Shown here: piece after piece, positions 1-8,654 of the stretch
Layout of the letters: every line of letters starts with the position of its first letter
How positions within the stretch are numbered: the stretch's first letter is position 1
Source of the DNA: Betaproteobacteria bacterium
GTDB lineage: Bacteria; Pseudomonadota; Gammaproteobacteria; Burkholderiales; Rhodocyclaceae
Direction: 5' to 3'
Assembly: GCA_004295105.1 (NCBI GenBank)
Contig: SHNC01000106.1
Span: forward strand, 1-33,287
Length of the DNA stretch: 33,287 nucleotides
Program-made: the position numbers and the translations under genes
Notes under the pieces: generated by a model
Told to the model about the DNA's origin: nothing
Database searches by the model: none
Seen by the model: only the letters and a program-made list of their open reading frames with translations

Positions 1-673
1 CCGCGCGGTCGATCGCGTGCCCACCGCCTATCTGGTCGGCGAGGCCTGGCTCGGTGATTTTCGCTTCGTCGTCGACGAGCGCGTCATCGTGCCGCGTTCC
101 TTCTTCGCCGAGCTTCTGGAGGACGGTTTCGCGCCCCTGATCGAAGACGCCGACAAGGTCGGCAGCGCACTGGACCTGTGCACCGGTTCGGGCTGTCTTG
201 CCATCCTGATGGCTCACGCCTTTCCCAATGCCGCGATCACTGCGGTGGATCTGTCGGAAGACGCGCTCGACGTGGCACGGCAGAACGTGACGGATTATGG
301 GCTGGAGGAGCGGATCGAACTGGTTGCCAGCGACGTGTTCGATGCCGTCGGAGACCGTCGCTACGACCTGATTCTGAGCAATCCCCCCTACGTGACCGAC
401 GACGCGATGGACGCCCTGCCCGCCGAATATCTGCACGAACCACGCATGGCGCTGGCCGCCGGTGATGACGGGCTGGACATCGTGCGCCGCCTGATCGCAG
501 AGGGGGCTCGCCATCTCAATCCGCGTGGCATACTCGCGGTGGAGGTTGGCCACAATCGGCAGCTCGTGGAGCAAGCCTTTCCCGACCTTCCGTTCAACTG
601 GCTGTCGACGCGCGGTGGCGACGACATGGTGTTCGTGCTGCACCGGGAAGATCTGCCGGGCGCGGCAAGCTGA
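1..673 (+). CDS. prmB: Ribosomal protein L3 glutamine methyltransferase PrmB, 3' part
   Basis: C-terminal part of a class I SAM-dependent methyltransferase of the HemK/PrmC/PrmB family, which N5-methylates a glutamine in a GGQ-like context; PrmB acts on ribosomal protein L3. The frame is open from base 2, so the gene begins before the window, and the GTG at 17 is internal. The SAM-binding glycine motif (ALDLCTGSGCLAI) lies near 168-206, and the NPPY motif that positions the substrate glutamine is at 380-391. The segment DRVPTAYLVGEAWLGDF at the left edge, followed by VDERVIVPRS, favours PrmB over PrmC. Family membership is certain; the choice of PrmB over PrmC rests on this N-terminal signature. 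Confidence 0.9.
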   Translation, partial: RAVDRVPTAYLVGEAWLGDFRFVVDERVIVPRSFFAELLEDGFAPLIEDADKVGSALDLCTGSGCLAILMAHAFPNAAITAVDLSEDALDVARQNVTDYGLEERIELVASDVFDAVGDRRYDLILSNPPYVTDDAMDALPAEYLHEPRMALAAGDDGLDIVRRLIAEGARHLNPRGILAVEVGHNRQLVEQAFPDLPFNWLSTRGGDDMVFVLHREDLPGAAS

Positions 674-754
674 ACCCAGGCTGCACCTCGCCGCGGCAGT
701 CGCCACATTGAATCGCGGCCTGTCGAAGATTGCCGCTCTGCGAGGAGACGCGAC

Positions 755-1213
755 ATGACCAGGAATCGGCCGGTCCTCATCGTCGAGGACAATCCCGATG
801 ACGAAGCCCTGACACTCCGCGCCTTCGGCAAGAAGGGGGTCACGAACCCGCTGGTGGTGGCGCACGACGGCGTTGAAGCGCTCGACTACCTTTTTGCTAC
901 CGGCAGCCACGCCGGTCGCAATCCGTCCGAGTTGCCGGCGGTCGTTCTGCTGGACCTCAAGCTGCCGCGCATGGACGGGCTGGAGGTGTTGCGACGCATT
1001 CGTGCCGACGAGCGCACCGCGCTGCTGCCGGTGGTGGTGCTCACGACCTCGCGCGAAGACCTCGATGTTCGGCAGGCCTACCGGATCGGAGCCAACAGCT
1101 ACATCCGAAAGCCGGTGGACTACGAGCGTTTCCTCCAGGCGGTCGATCTCATCGGTCAGTACTGGCTGACGCTCAACGAGACAGTAGACGCTCAGGTCGG
1201 AAGTGCTTACTGA
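755..1213 (+). CDS. Single-domain response regulator (Rcp1/CheY-like receiver)
   Basis: A 152-residue stand-alone receiver domain with no output domain. Visible features are the acidic pair E11/D12 in VEDNPDD, the phosphoacceptor D67 in LLDLKLP, T97/T98 and the conserved K119 in the KPVDY motif. The ATG at 755 is preceded by GAGGAG at a good distance. The sequence style (LIVEDNPDDEALTLRAF, DGVEALDYLFATG) matches the Rcp1 class that usually pairs with phytochrome-like or hybrid histidine kinases. No kinase gene is adjacent, so the partner is elsewhere. It probably acts by protein-protein interaction. It is convergent with the peroxidase gene and separated from prmB by 81 bp. Confidence 0.9.
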   Translation: MTRNRPVLIVEDNPDDEALTLRAFGKKGVTNPLVVAHDGVEALDYLFATGSHAGRNPSELPAVVLLDLKLPRMDGLEVLRRIRADERTALLPVVVLTTSREDLDVRQAYRIGANSYIRKPVDYERFLQAVDLIGQYWLTLNETVDAQVGSAY

Positions 1214-1304
1214 AGATCTGCGGCAGATGGAACGACAACACGAGCGGGACGATGCCGCACCTCCGGCCGCGCGCGACGCCGGAAGGAGTGCCGCCCGGCC
1301 CGAT

Positions 1305-1805
1305 TCAGTGTCCCGCGGCTCGGAGCGCAGCCTCGACGTCCTCGGCGATCGATTCCGGCGTCGAGGTAGGCGCATAGCGCCTGAGTACCCTGCCCTGCGC
1401 ATCGATCAGGAACTTGGTGAAGTTCCACTTGATGGCCTCGGTGCCCAGCACGCCCGGTGCTGCGCTCGTCAGGTGCTGGTAGAGCGGATGCGCGAGCTCA
1501 CCATTGACATCGACCTTCTCGGACAGCGGAAAGCTGACTCCGTAGTTCTTCTGGCAGAAGGCGCCGATTTCGTCGGCGGTGCCCGGCTCCTGCGCACCGA
1601 ACTGGTTGCAGGGGAAGCCGATCACGCTGAACCCCCGCGACGCATAGCGCCGCTGCAGGGCCTCGAGCCCCGCGTACTGCGGCGTGAAGCCGCACTGGCT
1701 GGCGGTATTCACGATGAGGAGCACCTTGCCACGAAAGTCCGTCAAGGGCATGGGCGCGCCGTCGAGCCTGCGCGTTTCGAAATCGAATACCGTCGTCTCG
1801 CTCAT
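1305..1805 (-). CDS. Glutathione peroxidase family protein (thiol peroxidase)
   Basis: A 166-residue thioredoxin-fold peroxidase that reduces hydroperoxides. The peroxidatic cysteine is C38 in NTASQCGFTPQY, which is Cys rather than selenocysteine. Q73 and the WNFTKF motif (W127, N128) supply the rest of the catalytic tetrad. C66 in GFPCNQFG and C84 are further conserved cysteines; in the family a cysteine near C84 can resolve the sulfenic acid using thioredoxin. GGGAG precedes the start at 1805. The gene lies 41 bp after iscX on the same strand, so it may be a distal member of the isc transcript, which would link peroxide defence with cluster assembly (inference). Confidence 0.93.
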   Translation of the reverse strand: MSETTVFDFETRRLDGAPMPLTDFRGKVLLIVNTASQCGFTPQYAGLEALQRRYASRGFSVIGFPCNQFGAQEPGTADEIGAFCQKNYGVSFPLSEKVDVNGELAHPLYQHLTSAAPGVLGTEAIKWNFTKFLIDAQGRVLRRYAPTSTPESIAEDVEAALRAAGH

Positions 1806-1846
1806 CGTGATGCTCCCGTGTCAGCCGGTTTCAGGCGCGGCCGGTT

Positions 1847-2041
1847 TCAGGCCACTTCGTCGATCCAGGCCTGCTGGATGCCTTCGAGGATGCGCTCGCC
1901 GCAATGCTTGGGGTCGTCGTTGAATTCCGGTAATGCCAGCACCCAGTTCATCAGGTCGACAAAATTCACCTTCACCGGATCGACATCGGGATGGGCGTCG
2001 GCAAGCTGGATTGCGATCTCCTGCACTTCGGTCCATTTCAT
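1847..2041 (-). CDS. iscX: Fe-S cluster assembly protein IscX
   Basis: A 64-residue acidic protein matching IscX (YfhJ) over its full length: MKWTEVQEIA at the start, then DVDPVKVNFVDL, LPEFNDDP and the terminal ILEGIQQAWIDE. IscX binds IscS at the site also used by frataxin and modulates cysteine desulfuration. Its ATG overlaps the fdx stop codon by one base (TGATG), so translation is probably coupled. It is the usual last gene of isc operons. The small size and conserved pattern leave little doubt. Confidence 0.95.
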   Translation of the reverse strand: MKWTEVQEIAIQLADAHPDVDPVKVNFVDLMNWVLALPEFNDDPKHCGERILEGIQQAWIDEVA

Positions 2042-2382
2042 CAGTGCTTGCCCTCCCGGGCCATGTTGATCGTGTAGCGGGGAATCTCGACCACCAGCGG
2101 CGCAGTGCCGACCACGACCTGGCAGGACAGGCGCGACTGAGGTTCCAGGCCCCAGGCCTTGTCGAGCAGGTCTTCCTCCTCGTCCTCGGCGGGTTCGAGC
2201 GAATCGAAACCTTCGCGCACGATGACGTGGCAGGTGGTACAGGCGCAGGACATCTCGCAGGCATGCTCGATGTCGATGCCGTTCGCGAGCAGGCTCTCGC
2301 AGATCGACTTGCCGGCTTCGGCTTCGATGACGGTGCCGTCGGGGCAGAGCTCGACGTGTGGAAGTACGATGATCTGGGTCAT
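2041..2382 (-). CDS. fdx: [2Fe-2S] ferredoxin of the isc system
   Basis: A 113-residue adrenodoxin-type ferredoxin that supplies electrons for cluster assembly on IscU. Cluster ligands are C42, C48 and C51 in the ACEMSCACTTCH segment and C87 in SRLSCQV. C46 is an extra conserved non-ligand cysteine typical of isc-type Fdx. The acidic stretch EDEEEDLLDKAW is the usual partner-binding face. It lies 18 bp after hscA and overlaps iscX by one base. Length and spacing match the E. coli protein. Confidence 0.97.
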   Translation of the reverse strand: MTQIIVLPHVELCPDGTVIEAEAGKSICESLLANGIDIEHACEMSCACTTCHVIVREGFDSLEPAEDEEEDLLDKAWGLEPQSRLSCQVVVGTAPLVVEIPRYTINMAREGKH

Positions 2383-2400
2383 GATCGAATCAGTGCCTGC

Positions 2401-4269
2401 TCAGGTCTCGAACTCGTCCACCTTGTGGCCGGCGAGTGCGTTGCGAATGCTGCTGTCCATGCGGCGCGCGGCAAAATCGTCGGTCGCGCGCGACAAGGCG
2501 TCGATGCCCGACTTGATCGCACGATGGTCCTGGCCTGCACACAGAGCGCGAAGATTGGTGATGGACTTCTCGATCGCCGCACGCTCGTCCGCGGACAGCA
2601 GCGCACCGTCCTGCTCGATCGCATGTTCGGTCGCTTCGATGACGCGTTCGGCTTCCACCTGTTGTTCGCGCAGCGCACGCGCCAGCATGTCGTCCCCGGC
2701 ATGCTCGACGCCGGACTTCAGCATGCCGGCGATCTCGTCGTCGGTGAGACCATAGGACGGCTTCACCAGCACGCTGGCCTCGACGCCCGAGGACATCTCG
2801 CGTGCCGACACCGACAGCAGGCCGTCCGCATCCACCTGGAAGCTGACTCGGATGCGGGCCGCTCCCGCCACCATCGGCGGAATGCCGCGCAGCTCGAAGC
2901 GCGCAAGCGAGCGGCAGTCCGATACCAGCTCGCGCTCGCCCTGCACCACATGGAAGGCCATCGCGGTCTGGCCGTCCTTGAAGGTGGTGAACTCCTGAGC
3001 ACGCGCGATCGGCAGCGTGGAATTGCGCGGGATCACCTTCTCGGTGAGCCCACCCATCGTCTCGAGGCCGAGCGACAGGGGAATCACGTCGAGCAGGAGC
3101 CAGTCGTCCTCGTCCTTGCGATTGCCCGCGAGCACGTTGGCCTGCATCGCCGCACCGAGTGCGACGACCTTGTCCGGGTCGAGGTTGGTCAGCGGCTCCT
3201 GGCCGAAGTACTCGGCCACCGCACGCTGAATGTGCGGCATGCGGGTCGCCCCGCCCACCATCACCACACCTTTCACCTCGTCTGGCGCCAGGCCGGCATC
3301 GCGCAGCGCCTTGCGCACCGGGCCGAGCGTCTTCTGCACCAGGTGACGCGTCATGTCGGCGAATTCGTCGCGGGTGACGACCAGGTTCACTTCCTCGCCG
3401 GAACGGAGCGCGACGTGGACCGGCGCCTCCTCGCAGGAGCTGAGCAGTTCCTTCGCCTCGCGCGCCTTCATCTGCAGCCGGCGCGCGTCCTCCATCGACG
3501 GCGGCGCGATGTCGGCCTTGTCGAGGATCCAGCAGAACAGGCGGTGGTCGAAATCATCGCCGCCGAGCGCGGCGTCGCCATTGGTCGACAACACCTCGAA
3601 CACGCCACGCGACAGTTTCAGAATGGACAGGTCGAAGGTGCCTCCGCCCAGGTCGTAGACCGCATAGACGCCCTCTGCCGCATTGTCGAGACCATACGCG
3701 ACAGCGGCCGCGGTTGGCTCGTTGAGCAGACGCAGCACTGGCAGGCCGGCAAGCGTGGCCGCATCCTTGGTGGCCTGTCGCTGCGCGTCGTCGAAATAAG
3801 CCGGCACGGTGATGACCGCGCCCACGAGTTCGCCGGCCAGGCTCGCCTCCGCCCGCCTGCGCAGGGTGCGCAGGATCTCGGCCGAGATTTCCACGGGACT
3901 CTTCACCCCTTGCACGGTGCGCAGCCGCACCATGCCGGTGCTGTCCTCGAAGTCGTAAGGCATGGTCTCGACGTGAGCGACATCCTTCAGGCCGCGCCCC
4001 ATGAAGCGCTTGACCGAGACGATGGTGTTCTTCGCATCGGTCGCCTGTGCGGCCACGGCCTTGTGGCCGACGTCGATGCTGCCATCGGCGCGGTAGCGCA
4101 CCACGGAGGGCAGCATGGAGCGGCCGGTTTCGTCGGCGAGGCAGACCGCGATGCCGTTACGGACGGTCGCGACCAGCGAATTCGTGGTGCCCAGGTCGAT
4201 GCCCACCGCGAGCCGGTGCTTGTGCGGCTCGGCGGACATGCCGGGTTCGGCGATTTGCAGCAGGGCCAT
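2401..4269 (-). CDS. hscA: Fe-S biogenesis chaperone HscA (Hsp70 type)
   Basis: A 622-residue specialised Hsp70. The N-terminal ATPase domain begins with [16 protein letters not shown] (about residues 21-36), followed by [29 protein letters not shown] and [13 protein letters not shown]. The substrate-binding domain and helical lid fill the last ~220 residues. HscA recognises the LPPVK loop of IscU and, with HscB, drives cluster release by ATP hydrolysis. It is preceded by hscB (23-bp gap) and followed by fdx (18 bp). Placement between hscB and fdx, and a length of about 620 rather than 640, separate it from DnaK. A GGAAG upstream fits the chosen ATG. Confidence 0.97.
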   Translation of the reverse strand: MALLQIAEPGMSAEPHKHRLAVGIDLGTTNSLVATVRNGIAVCLADETGRSMLPSVVRYRADGSIDVGHKAVAAQATDAKNTIVSVKRFMGRGLKDVAHVETMPYDFEDSTGMVRLRTVQGVKSPVEISAEILRTLRRRAEASLAGELVGAVITVPAYFDDAQRQATKDAATLAGLPVLRLLNEPTAAAVAYGLDNAAEGVYAVYDLGGGTFDLSILKLSRGVFEVLSTNGDAALGGDDFDHRLFCWILDKADIAPPSMEDARRLQMKAREAKELLSSCEEAPVHVALRSGEEVNLVVTRDEFADMTRHLVQKTLGPVRKALRDAGLAPDEVKGVVMVGGATRMPHIQRAVAEYFGQEPLTNLDPDKVVALGAAMQANVLAGNRKDEDDWLLLDVIPLSLGLETMGGLTEKVIPRNSTLPIARAQEFTTFKDGQTAMAFHVVQGERELVSDCRSLARFELRGIPPMVAGAARIRVSFQVDADGLLSVSAREMSSGVEASVLVKPSYGLTDDEIAGMLKSGVEHAGDDMLARALREQQVEAERVIEATEHAIEQDGALLSADERAAIEKSITNLRALCAGQDHRAIKSGIDALSRATDDFAARRMDSSIRNALAGHKVDEFET

Positions 4270-4292
4270 GTGGGGATCTTCCGTGCCGTTCT

Positions 4293-4826
4293 CTATTCTT
4301 CGAGGGCCAGCAGGGCCTCGTCGATCTCGTGTTGCAGTTTGTCGATGAACATCAGCCGACGCACGGTGTCGGCCGCCGCCGCGTAGTCATGCGCTTCGTC
4401 GAGCTGTCGCGCGAGCCCGCCCCTGACCTCGCGGGCATGGAGCTGGAGGCGGTGATGGAGTTGTTCGAGTTCTTCCACCTCGCCAGCTTCGCGCGCCTCC
4501 TCCACGGCTTCGCGCCACTCCATCTGTTCCATCAGGAACTCCGGGGACATGACGGTGTTGGTTTCCAGCGCCGTATCGACGCCCGCGAGTTCGAGCAGGT
4601 ACTGCGCACGCTCGAGCGGCTTCTTCAGGGTGCGGAAACCTTCATTGACGCGTGTCGCCCACTGCATCGACAGGCGCTTGTCGACATCGGGCAGATGGGC
4701 GTAACGGTCGGGGTGAACCTGCGATTGCAGCTCGTGCCAAGCCGCCTCCAGCGCCGACTCGTCGAGGGCGAACTGGCGCGGCAGGCCGAACAGGGTGAAG
4801 TAGTCCTGCGTCAGGTCGATGCTCAT
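4293..4826 (-). CDS. hscB: Co-chaperone HscB (J-domain protein)
   Basis: A 177-residue DnaJ-like co-chaperone that brings IscU to HscA and stimulates its ATPase. The N-terminal J domain carries [12 protein letters not shown] and the diagnostic HPD tripeptide at residues 38-40 (QVHPDRYAH). The C-terminal three-helix domain includes [15 protein letters not shown], the IscU-binding region. The gene starts 15 bp after iscA ends; no strong Shine-Dalgarno sequence is visible, so reinitiation is likely. Length matches the family. Confidence 0.96.
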   Translation of the reverse strand: MSIDLTQDYFTLFGLPRQFALDESALEAAWHELQSQVHPDRYAHLPDVDKRLSMQWATRVNEGFRTLKKPLERAQYLLELAGVDTALETNTVMSPEFLMEQMEWREAVEEAREAGEVEELEQLHHRLQLHAREVRGGLARQLDEAHDYAAAADTVRRLMFIDKLQHEIDEALLALEE

Positions 4827-4841
4827 GCGCGTGGCGTCGCG

Positions 4842-5165
4842 TCAGACGTTGAAACTTTCGCCACAGCCGCACTGATCCTTGACGTTCGGGTTGTTGAACT
4901 TGAATCCTTCGTTGAGACCCTCGCGCACGAAATCCAGCTCGGTTCCCTCGAGGTAGGGCAGGCTCTTCGGATCGACGATGACCTTCACGCCGTGGCTCTC
5001 GAACACGACGTCCTCGCCCTGCGTCTCATCGACAAACTCGAGCTTGTAGGCCATGCCCGAACAGCCGGACGTCTTGACGCCCAGGCGAATGCCGACACCC
5101 CTGCCGCGCTTGGCGATGAAGTTGGATACGTGCTTTGCTGCACTCTCGGAAAGCGTGACACTCAT
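4842..5165 (-). CDS. iscA: Fe-S assembly protein IscA (A-type carrier)
   Basis: A 107-residue A-type carrier that accepts or delivers iron or Fe-S clusters. The three ligand cysteines are C35 ([10 protein letters not shown]) and C99/C101 in the terminal DQCGCGESF. The reading frame is open further upstream, but that part is iscU read out of frame. The ATG at 5165 has AGGAG upstream and gives the standard family N-terminus [10 protein letters not shown]. Gaps are 20 bp from iscU and 15 bp to hscB. Confidence 0.97.
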   Translation of the reverse strand: MSVTLSESAAKHVSNFIAKRGRGVGIRLGVKTSGCSGMAYKLEFVDETQGEDVVFESHGVKVIVDPKSLPYLEGTELDFVREGLNEGFKFNNPNVKDQCGCGESFNV

Positions 5166-5185
5166 GGCTCTCTCCTGCTGAGGAC

Positions 5186-5569
5186 TCAGGCCTCGTTCTT
5201 CTTCTTGTAATCGGCGACGGCCGCCTTGATCGCATCCTCGGCGAGGATCGAGCAGTGGATCTTCACCGGCGGCAGCGCGAGTTCTTCGGCGATCTGCGTG
5301 TTCTTGATGTCGAGCGCCTGGTCGAGGGTCTTGCCCTTCACCCATTCGGTCACCAGCGAACTCGACGCGATCGCCGATCCGCAGCCGTAGGTCTTGAACT
5401 TGGCATCCTCGATCACGCCATCCTTGCCGACCTTGATCTGCAGCTTCATGACGTCACCACAGGCCGGTGCGCCGACCATGCCGGTGGCCACGCCTTCCTC
5501 GTCCTTGGCGAACGAACCGACGTTGCGCGGATTTTCGTAGTGATCCAGAACCTTTTCGCTGTAAGCCAT
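5186..5569 (-). CDS. iscU: Fe-S cluster scaffold protein IscU
   Basis: A 127-residue scaffold on which [2Fe-2S] and [4Fe-4S] clusters are built from IscS-derived sulfur. Ligands C37 (GAPACGDV), C63 ([10 protein letters not shown]) and C106 ([10 protein letters not shown]) are present, as is D39, which controls cluster lability. The HscA-recognition loop LPPVK is at residues 99-103. AGGAGA stands 7 bp upstream of the ATG. The gene is 67 bp downstream of iscS, the longest gap in the operon, and that gap contains a hairpin. Confidence 0.98.
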   Translation of the reverse strand: MAYSEKVLDHYENPRNVGSFAKDEEGVATGMVGAPACGDVMKLQIKVGKDGVIEDAKFKTYGCGSAIASSSLVTEWVKGKTLDQALDIKNTQIAEELALPPVKIHCSILAEDAIKAAVADYKKKNEA

Positions 5570-5604
5570 TTTATTTCTCCTGCTGTCTCTGTGTCAGGTG
5601 TCGC

Positions 5605-5623
5605 CCTTCCCTTCGAGGGAAGG
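5605..5623 (-). promoter_or_regulatory. Hairpin in the iscS-iscU intergenic region
   Basis: A perfect inverted repeat, CCTTCCC and GGGAAGG around a 5-base centre, lies in the 67-bp gap between iscS and iscU. There is no following T-run, so it is not a classical terminator. It could serve as an RNA processing or stability element that sets iscU levels relative to iscS. In E. coli a small RNA acts near this point of the operon, but nothing here shows the same mechanism. Confidence 0.4.
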
Positions 5624-5636
5624 CATCAGATCTTGC

Positions 5637-6848
5637 TCAGTGGGCCGCCCACTGCACGGTATCCAGGTCTACGCCCTCGTTCACCATTTCCCACAAGGGC
5701 GAGAGTTCGCGCAGCTTGCCGATCTTCTTGTGCAGCAGATCGATCGTGTAGTCGATCTCTTCCTCGGTGGTGAAGCGGCCGAGGGTGAAGCGGATCGAGC
5801 TGTGCGCCAGCTCGTCGTTGCGGCCGAGGGCGCGCAGCACGTAGGACGGTTCCAGGCTCGCCGAGGTACAGGCGGACCCGGACGAGACCGCGATGTCCTT
5901 GATCGCCATGATCAGCGACTCGCCTTCGACGTACGCGAACGAGATGTTCAGGTTGTGCGGCACACGGTGCTCCATGTCGCCGTTGACGTAGGTCGCCTCG
6001 ATGTCGGTCAGCCCCTTCAGCAGCTTGTCGCGCAGGCGCTGGATGCGGACGTTCTCCTCGGCCATCTCCTCGCGCGCGATGCGGAAGCACTCGCCCATGC
6101 CGACGATCTGGTGCGTGGGCAGGGTGCCGGAGCGCAGGCCGCGCTCATGGCCGCCACCGTGCATCTGCGCCTCGAGGCGCACACGCGGCTTGCGGCGCAC
6201 ATACAGTGCGCCGACGCCCTTCGGGCCATAGGTCTTGTGCGCACAGAAGCTCATCAGATCGACCTTGAGCTTGTCGAGGTCGATCTCGACCTTGCCCGTC
6301 GCCTGCGCCGAATCGACGTGGAAAATGATGCCCTTCGCGCGGCAGATCTCGCCGATTTCGGCGATCGGCTGGATGACGCCGATCTCGTTGTTCACGAACA
6401 TCACCGAAACCAGGATGGTGTCCGGCCGCAGCGCGGCCTTGAAGGCCTCGAGGTCGAGCAGGCCGTTTTCCTGCACATCGAGGTAGGTGGCCTCGAAGCC
6501 TTCGCGCTCCAGTTCGCGGAAGGTGTCGAGCACCGCCTTGTGCTCGGTCTTCAGCGTGATGATGTGCTTGCCCTTGCCCTGGTAAAAGTGTGCCGCGCCC
6601 TTGATCGCGAGGTTGTTCGATTCGGTCGCACCGGACGTCCAGATGATTTCCTTCGCGTCGGCATTCACCAGCTTCGCGACCTCTTCGCGCGCCTCCTCGA
6701 CCGCCTTCTCGGCTGCCCAGCCGAAAGCGTGCGAACGACTCGCCGGGTTGCCGAACTGTTCGGTCAGCCAGGGAATCATCTTCGCGGCAACTCGCGGATC
6801 CACCGGAGTGGTGGCCGAGTAGTCGAGGTAGATCGGGAACTTCAGCAT
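5637..6848 (-). CDS. iscS: Cysteine desulfurase IscS
   Basis: A 403-residue PLP enzyme that converts cysteine to alanine and a protein persulfide. The N-terminus [20 protein letters not shown] is typical of IscS. H103 (TEHKAVLD) stacks on PLP, K205 in [11 protein letters not shown] forms the Schiff base, and C327 in [15 protein letters not shown] is the mobile persulfide cysteine. The C-terminal [19 protein letters not shown] is the IscU-binding tail seen in housekeeping IscS. GGAGAG precedes the ATG at 5 bp. This copy, directly before iscU, is the canonical isc enzyme. Confidence 0.97.
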   Translation of the reverse strand: MLKFPIYLDYSATTPVDPRVAAKMIPWLTEQFGNPASRSHAFGWAAEKAVEEAREEVAKLVNADAKEIIWTSGATESNNLAIKGAAHFYQGKGKHIITLKTEHKAVLDTFRELEREGFEATYLDVQENGLLDLEAFKAALRPDTILVSVMFVNNEIGVIQPIAEIGEICRAKGIIFHVDSAQATGKVEIDLDKLKVDLMSFCAHKTYGPKGVGALYVRRKPRVRLEAQMHGGGHERGLRSGTLPTHQIVGMGECFRIAREEMAEENVRIQRLRDKLLKGLTDIEATYVNGDMEHRVPHNLNISFAYVEGESLIMAIKDIAVSSGSACTSASLEPSYVLRALGRNDELAHSSIRFTLGRFTTEEEIDYTIDLLHKKIGKLRELSPLWEMVNEGVDLDTVQWAAH

Positions 6849-6893
6849 TGCGTCTCTCCGCAGGGATATGTTGTGCAGATGTTTGTTCGAACC

Positions 6894-8042
6894 TCAGGCC
6901 GCCATCGCGGCCAGATTCTTCAATTCGCCGACGATGCGGCCGAAGGTCGCGACGAAGCGCTCGACTTCGTCCTCCGTCGTGTCGCGCCCCAGGCTCACGC
7001 GCAGCGCGCCGCGTGCAAGCTCGGGGGCGACGCCCATCGCCAGCAGCGTGTGCGAAGGCTCCGGCTGCGCGCTGGAGCATGCCGAGCCGCTGGCACAGGC
7101 GAAGCCCGCCCGGTCCAGCTTGCCCACCAGCGTCTCGCCGTCGATGCCTTCGATGGCGAGGAAAGTGGTGTTGGGCAGACGCTCCGCGCCGGCGGAGAAG
7201 ACCCTCGCGCCCCAGGCCGGCAACGCGGCCTCGATGCGGTCACGCAAGACCGCCAGTCGGGTCGCCTCGGACTCGCGACGGCTCACCGCGCGCTCGCAGG
7301 CCACACCGAAACCGACGATGGCCGCGACGTTCTCGGTACCCGAGCGCAAGCCGCGCTCCTGCCCGCCACCGGCGATCAAGGGCGCCAGTTCGACGCGCTT
7401 GTCGATCACCAGCGCACCGGCGCCGAGCGGACCGCCGATCTTGTGCGCCGACAGCGTCATCGCATTGACGCCCAGCGCACGGAAATCCAGCCCGACCTTG
7501 CCCAGTGCCTGCACCGCGTCAGTGTGGAACCACGCGCCCGCCGAGCGCGCCTCGCGCGCCAGCGCTGCGACGTCCTGCAGCACGCCGGTCTCGTTGTTCG
7601 CCGTCATCACCGACACCAGCACCGGCCGTTCGGCCAGCACCGCCTGCCAGTCGCCAGCGTCGATGCGACCTTCGCCGTCGACCGCGATCTCGCGCATCGT
7701 CCAACCCGCGCGGCGCAACTGGCGCGCTGGTTCGCGCACGCAGGGATGCTCGATCGCACCGACCGCCAGCATGCCAGGCTTGAGCACGGACGCCCCGCCC
7801 TTGATGAACAGGTTGTTCGCCTCCGAACCGCCACTGGTGAAGATCACTTCGCTCTGATGCGCGCCGACCGCTGCGGCAACCCTCGCCCGTGCCTCGTCGA
7901 TCGCGGCCCTCGCCTGGCGGCCGTACTCGTGCCGGCTCGAGGCATTGCCAAAGCGCGCATCGAGCCAAGGCAGCATGGCCTCGCGCACCGCCGGGTCGAG
8001 CGGCGTGGTGGCGTTCCAGTCGAGATAGGCCGGCGCGAACAT
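6894..8042 (-). CDS. Second cysteine desulfurase (IscS/NifS-like)
   Basis: A 382-residue class V aminotransferase-fold protein paralogous to the adjacent iscS. From the start at 8042, H99 (AIEHPCVREP), the PLP lysine K201 (TLSAHKIGGPLG) and the catalytic C322 (ASGSACSSAQPEPS) are all present, so it should be active. It is shorter than IscS at the C-terminus and lacks the IscU-binding tail. The frame is open to 8093, but the ATG at 8042 has GAGGG upstream, lies 13 bp after iscR, and gives the family N-terminus MFAPAYLDWNATTPLDP. It may serve different sulfur acceptors (inference). Confidence 0.93.
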   Translation of the reverse strand: MFAPAYLDWNATTPLDPAVREAMLPWLDARFGNASSRHEYGRQARAAIDEARARVAAAVGAHQSEVIFTSGGSEANNLFIKGGASVLKPGMLAVGAIEHPCVREPARQLRRAGWTMREIAVDGEGRIDAGDWQAVLAERPVLVSVMTANNETGVLQDVAALAREARSAGAWFHTDAVQALGKVGLDFRALGVNAMTLSAHKIGGPLGAGALVIDKRVELAPLIAGGGQERGLRSGTENVAAIVGFGVACERAVSRRESEATRLAVLRDRIEAALPAWGARVFSAGAERLPNTTFLAIEGIDGETLVGKLDRAGFACASGSACSSAQPEPSHTLLAMGVAPELARGALRVSLGRDTTEDEVERFVATFGRIVGELKNLAAMAA

Positions 8043-8055
8043 GCGGTTCAAGCCC

Positions 8056-8538
8056 TCAGGCGGCAGCGGCTTCGCGCACGACGATGCCGGCACGGCGACG
8101 GATGTTCTTCAGCACCGCCATGTCGGCGTCGGGCTTCACCTCGCGGTTCACCAGCGCGCTCAGCGTCACCGAATCCAGGTAGGCGTACATGCGCTTGTTG
8201 AGATTCGCCCACAGGTCGTGAGTAGCGCAGCGATGCTCGTCGTGGCAGTTCTGCTTCCCGCCGCACTGGGTGGCATCGAGCGGCTCATCGACGGCGATGA
8301 TGATGTCGGCGACGGTGATCGCGTCCATGGCGCGGGCCAGACGGTAACCGCCGCCTGGCCCGCGCACGCTGGAGACCAGCTTGTGACGGCGCAGCTTGCC
8401 GAAAAGCTGTTCGAGATACGACAGGGAGATTTTCTGCCGGTCGGCAATCCCGGCCAGCGTCACCGGCCCTTCGGCCTGGCGCGCGGCCAGATCGATCATC
8501 GCCGTCACGGCGAAACGCCCCTTCGTCGTCAGTCTCAT
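8056..8538 (-). CDS. iscR: Rrf2-family Fe-S regulator IscR
   Basis: A 160-residue winged-helix regulator. The N-terminus MRLTTKGRFAVTAMIDLA and the recognition region ISLSYLEQLFGKLRRHKLV match IscR. The [2Fe-2S] ligands C92, C98 and C104 (ATQCGGKQNCHDEHRC) and the nearby H107 sit at E. coli positions. With cluster bound, IscR represses type 1 promoters, including its own; apo-IscR acts on type 2 sites. GAGGG is 6 bp before the ATG. A promoter with an overlapping type 1-like site lies just upstream, which fits autoregulation. Confidence 0.97.
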   Translation of the reverse strand: MRLTTKGRFAVTAMIDLAARQAEGPVTLAGIADRQKISLSYLEQLFGKLRRHKLVSSVRGPGGGYRLARAMDAITVADIIIAVDEPLDATQCGGKQNCHDEHRCATHDLWANLNKRMYAYLDSVTLSALVNREVKPDADMAVLKNIRRRAGIVVREAAAA

Positions 8539-8591
8539 GTTGAACCCTCGATGTCTGCAGTTGCCGGATCAATACCCGAACAATTCACTCG

Positions 8592-8620
8592 ACTATACGG
8601 AACCCGACAAAAACGGTCAA
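8592..8620 (-). promoter_or_regulatory. Sigma70 promoter of iscR and the isc operon
   Basis: On the minus strand, TTGACC (8620-8615) and TATAGT (8597-8592) are separated by exactly 17 bp. Transcription would begin near 8585, about 45 bases before the iscR start. The -35 element lies within the IscR-like site described separately. This is one of the best promoter matches in the window. Confidence 0.8.
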
Positions 8621-8624
8621 CTAA
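8600..8624 (-). promoter_or_regulatory. Type 1 IscR-binding site overlapping the iscR promoter
   Basis: Read on the minus strand, the 25 positions match the published E. coli type 1 IscR consensus at about 20 of 25. The key half-sites appear as TTGAC and GTCGGG around a T-rich centre. The site covers the -35 element and most of the spacer, so bound IscR would block RNA polymerase. The match was counted by eye. Confidence 0.68.
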
Positions 8625-8654
8625 TCGAGGGTTGGCTGTCGGCGATCAAGCTCA

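Noticed and set aside
1262-1283. TCCGGC/GCCGGA inverted repeat between the response regulator and peroxidase genes as a terminator
   Set aside because: Only 6-bp arms with a 10-base loop and no T-run; such repeats are frequent in DNA this GC-rich.
1933-4386. 817-codon plus-strand open frame across hscA, fdx and hscB
   Set aside because: It is the GC-rich antisense shadow of hscA and its neighbours: the composition (many H, R, Q, G, V) is typical of such shadows and no domain is visible.
5598-8201. 867-codon plus-strand open frame
   Set aside because: Antisense to iscS and the second desulfurase, both with full catalytic motifs; the frame has no recognisable motif.
8545-8635. Inverted repeat ATCGAGGGTT / AACCCTCGAT flanking the iscR promoter
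   Set aside because: The upstream arm lies outside the predicted transcript, so no RNA hairpin forms, and one arm is simply the Shine-Dalgarno region of iscR; probably chance.
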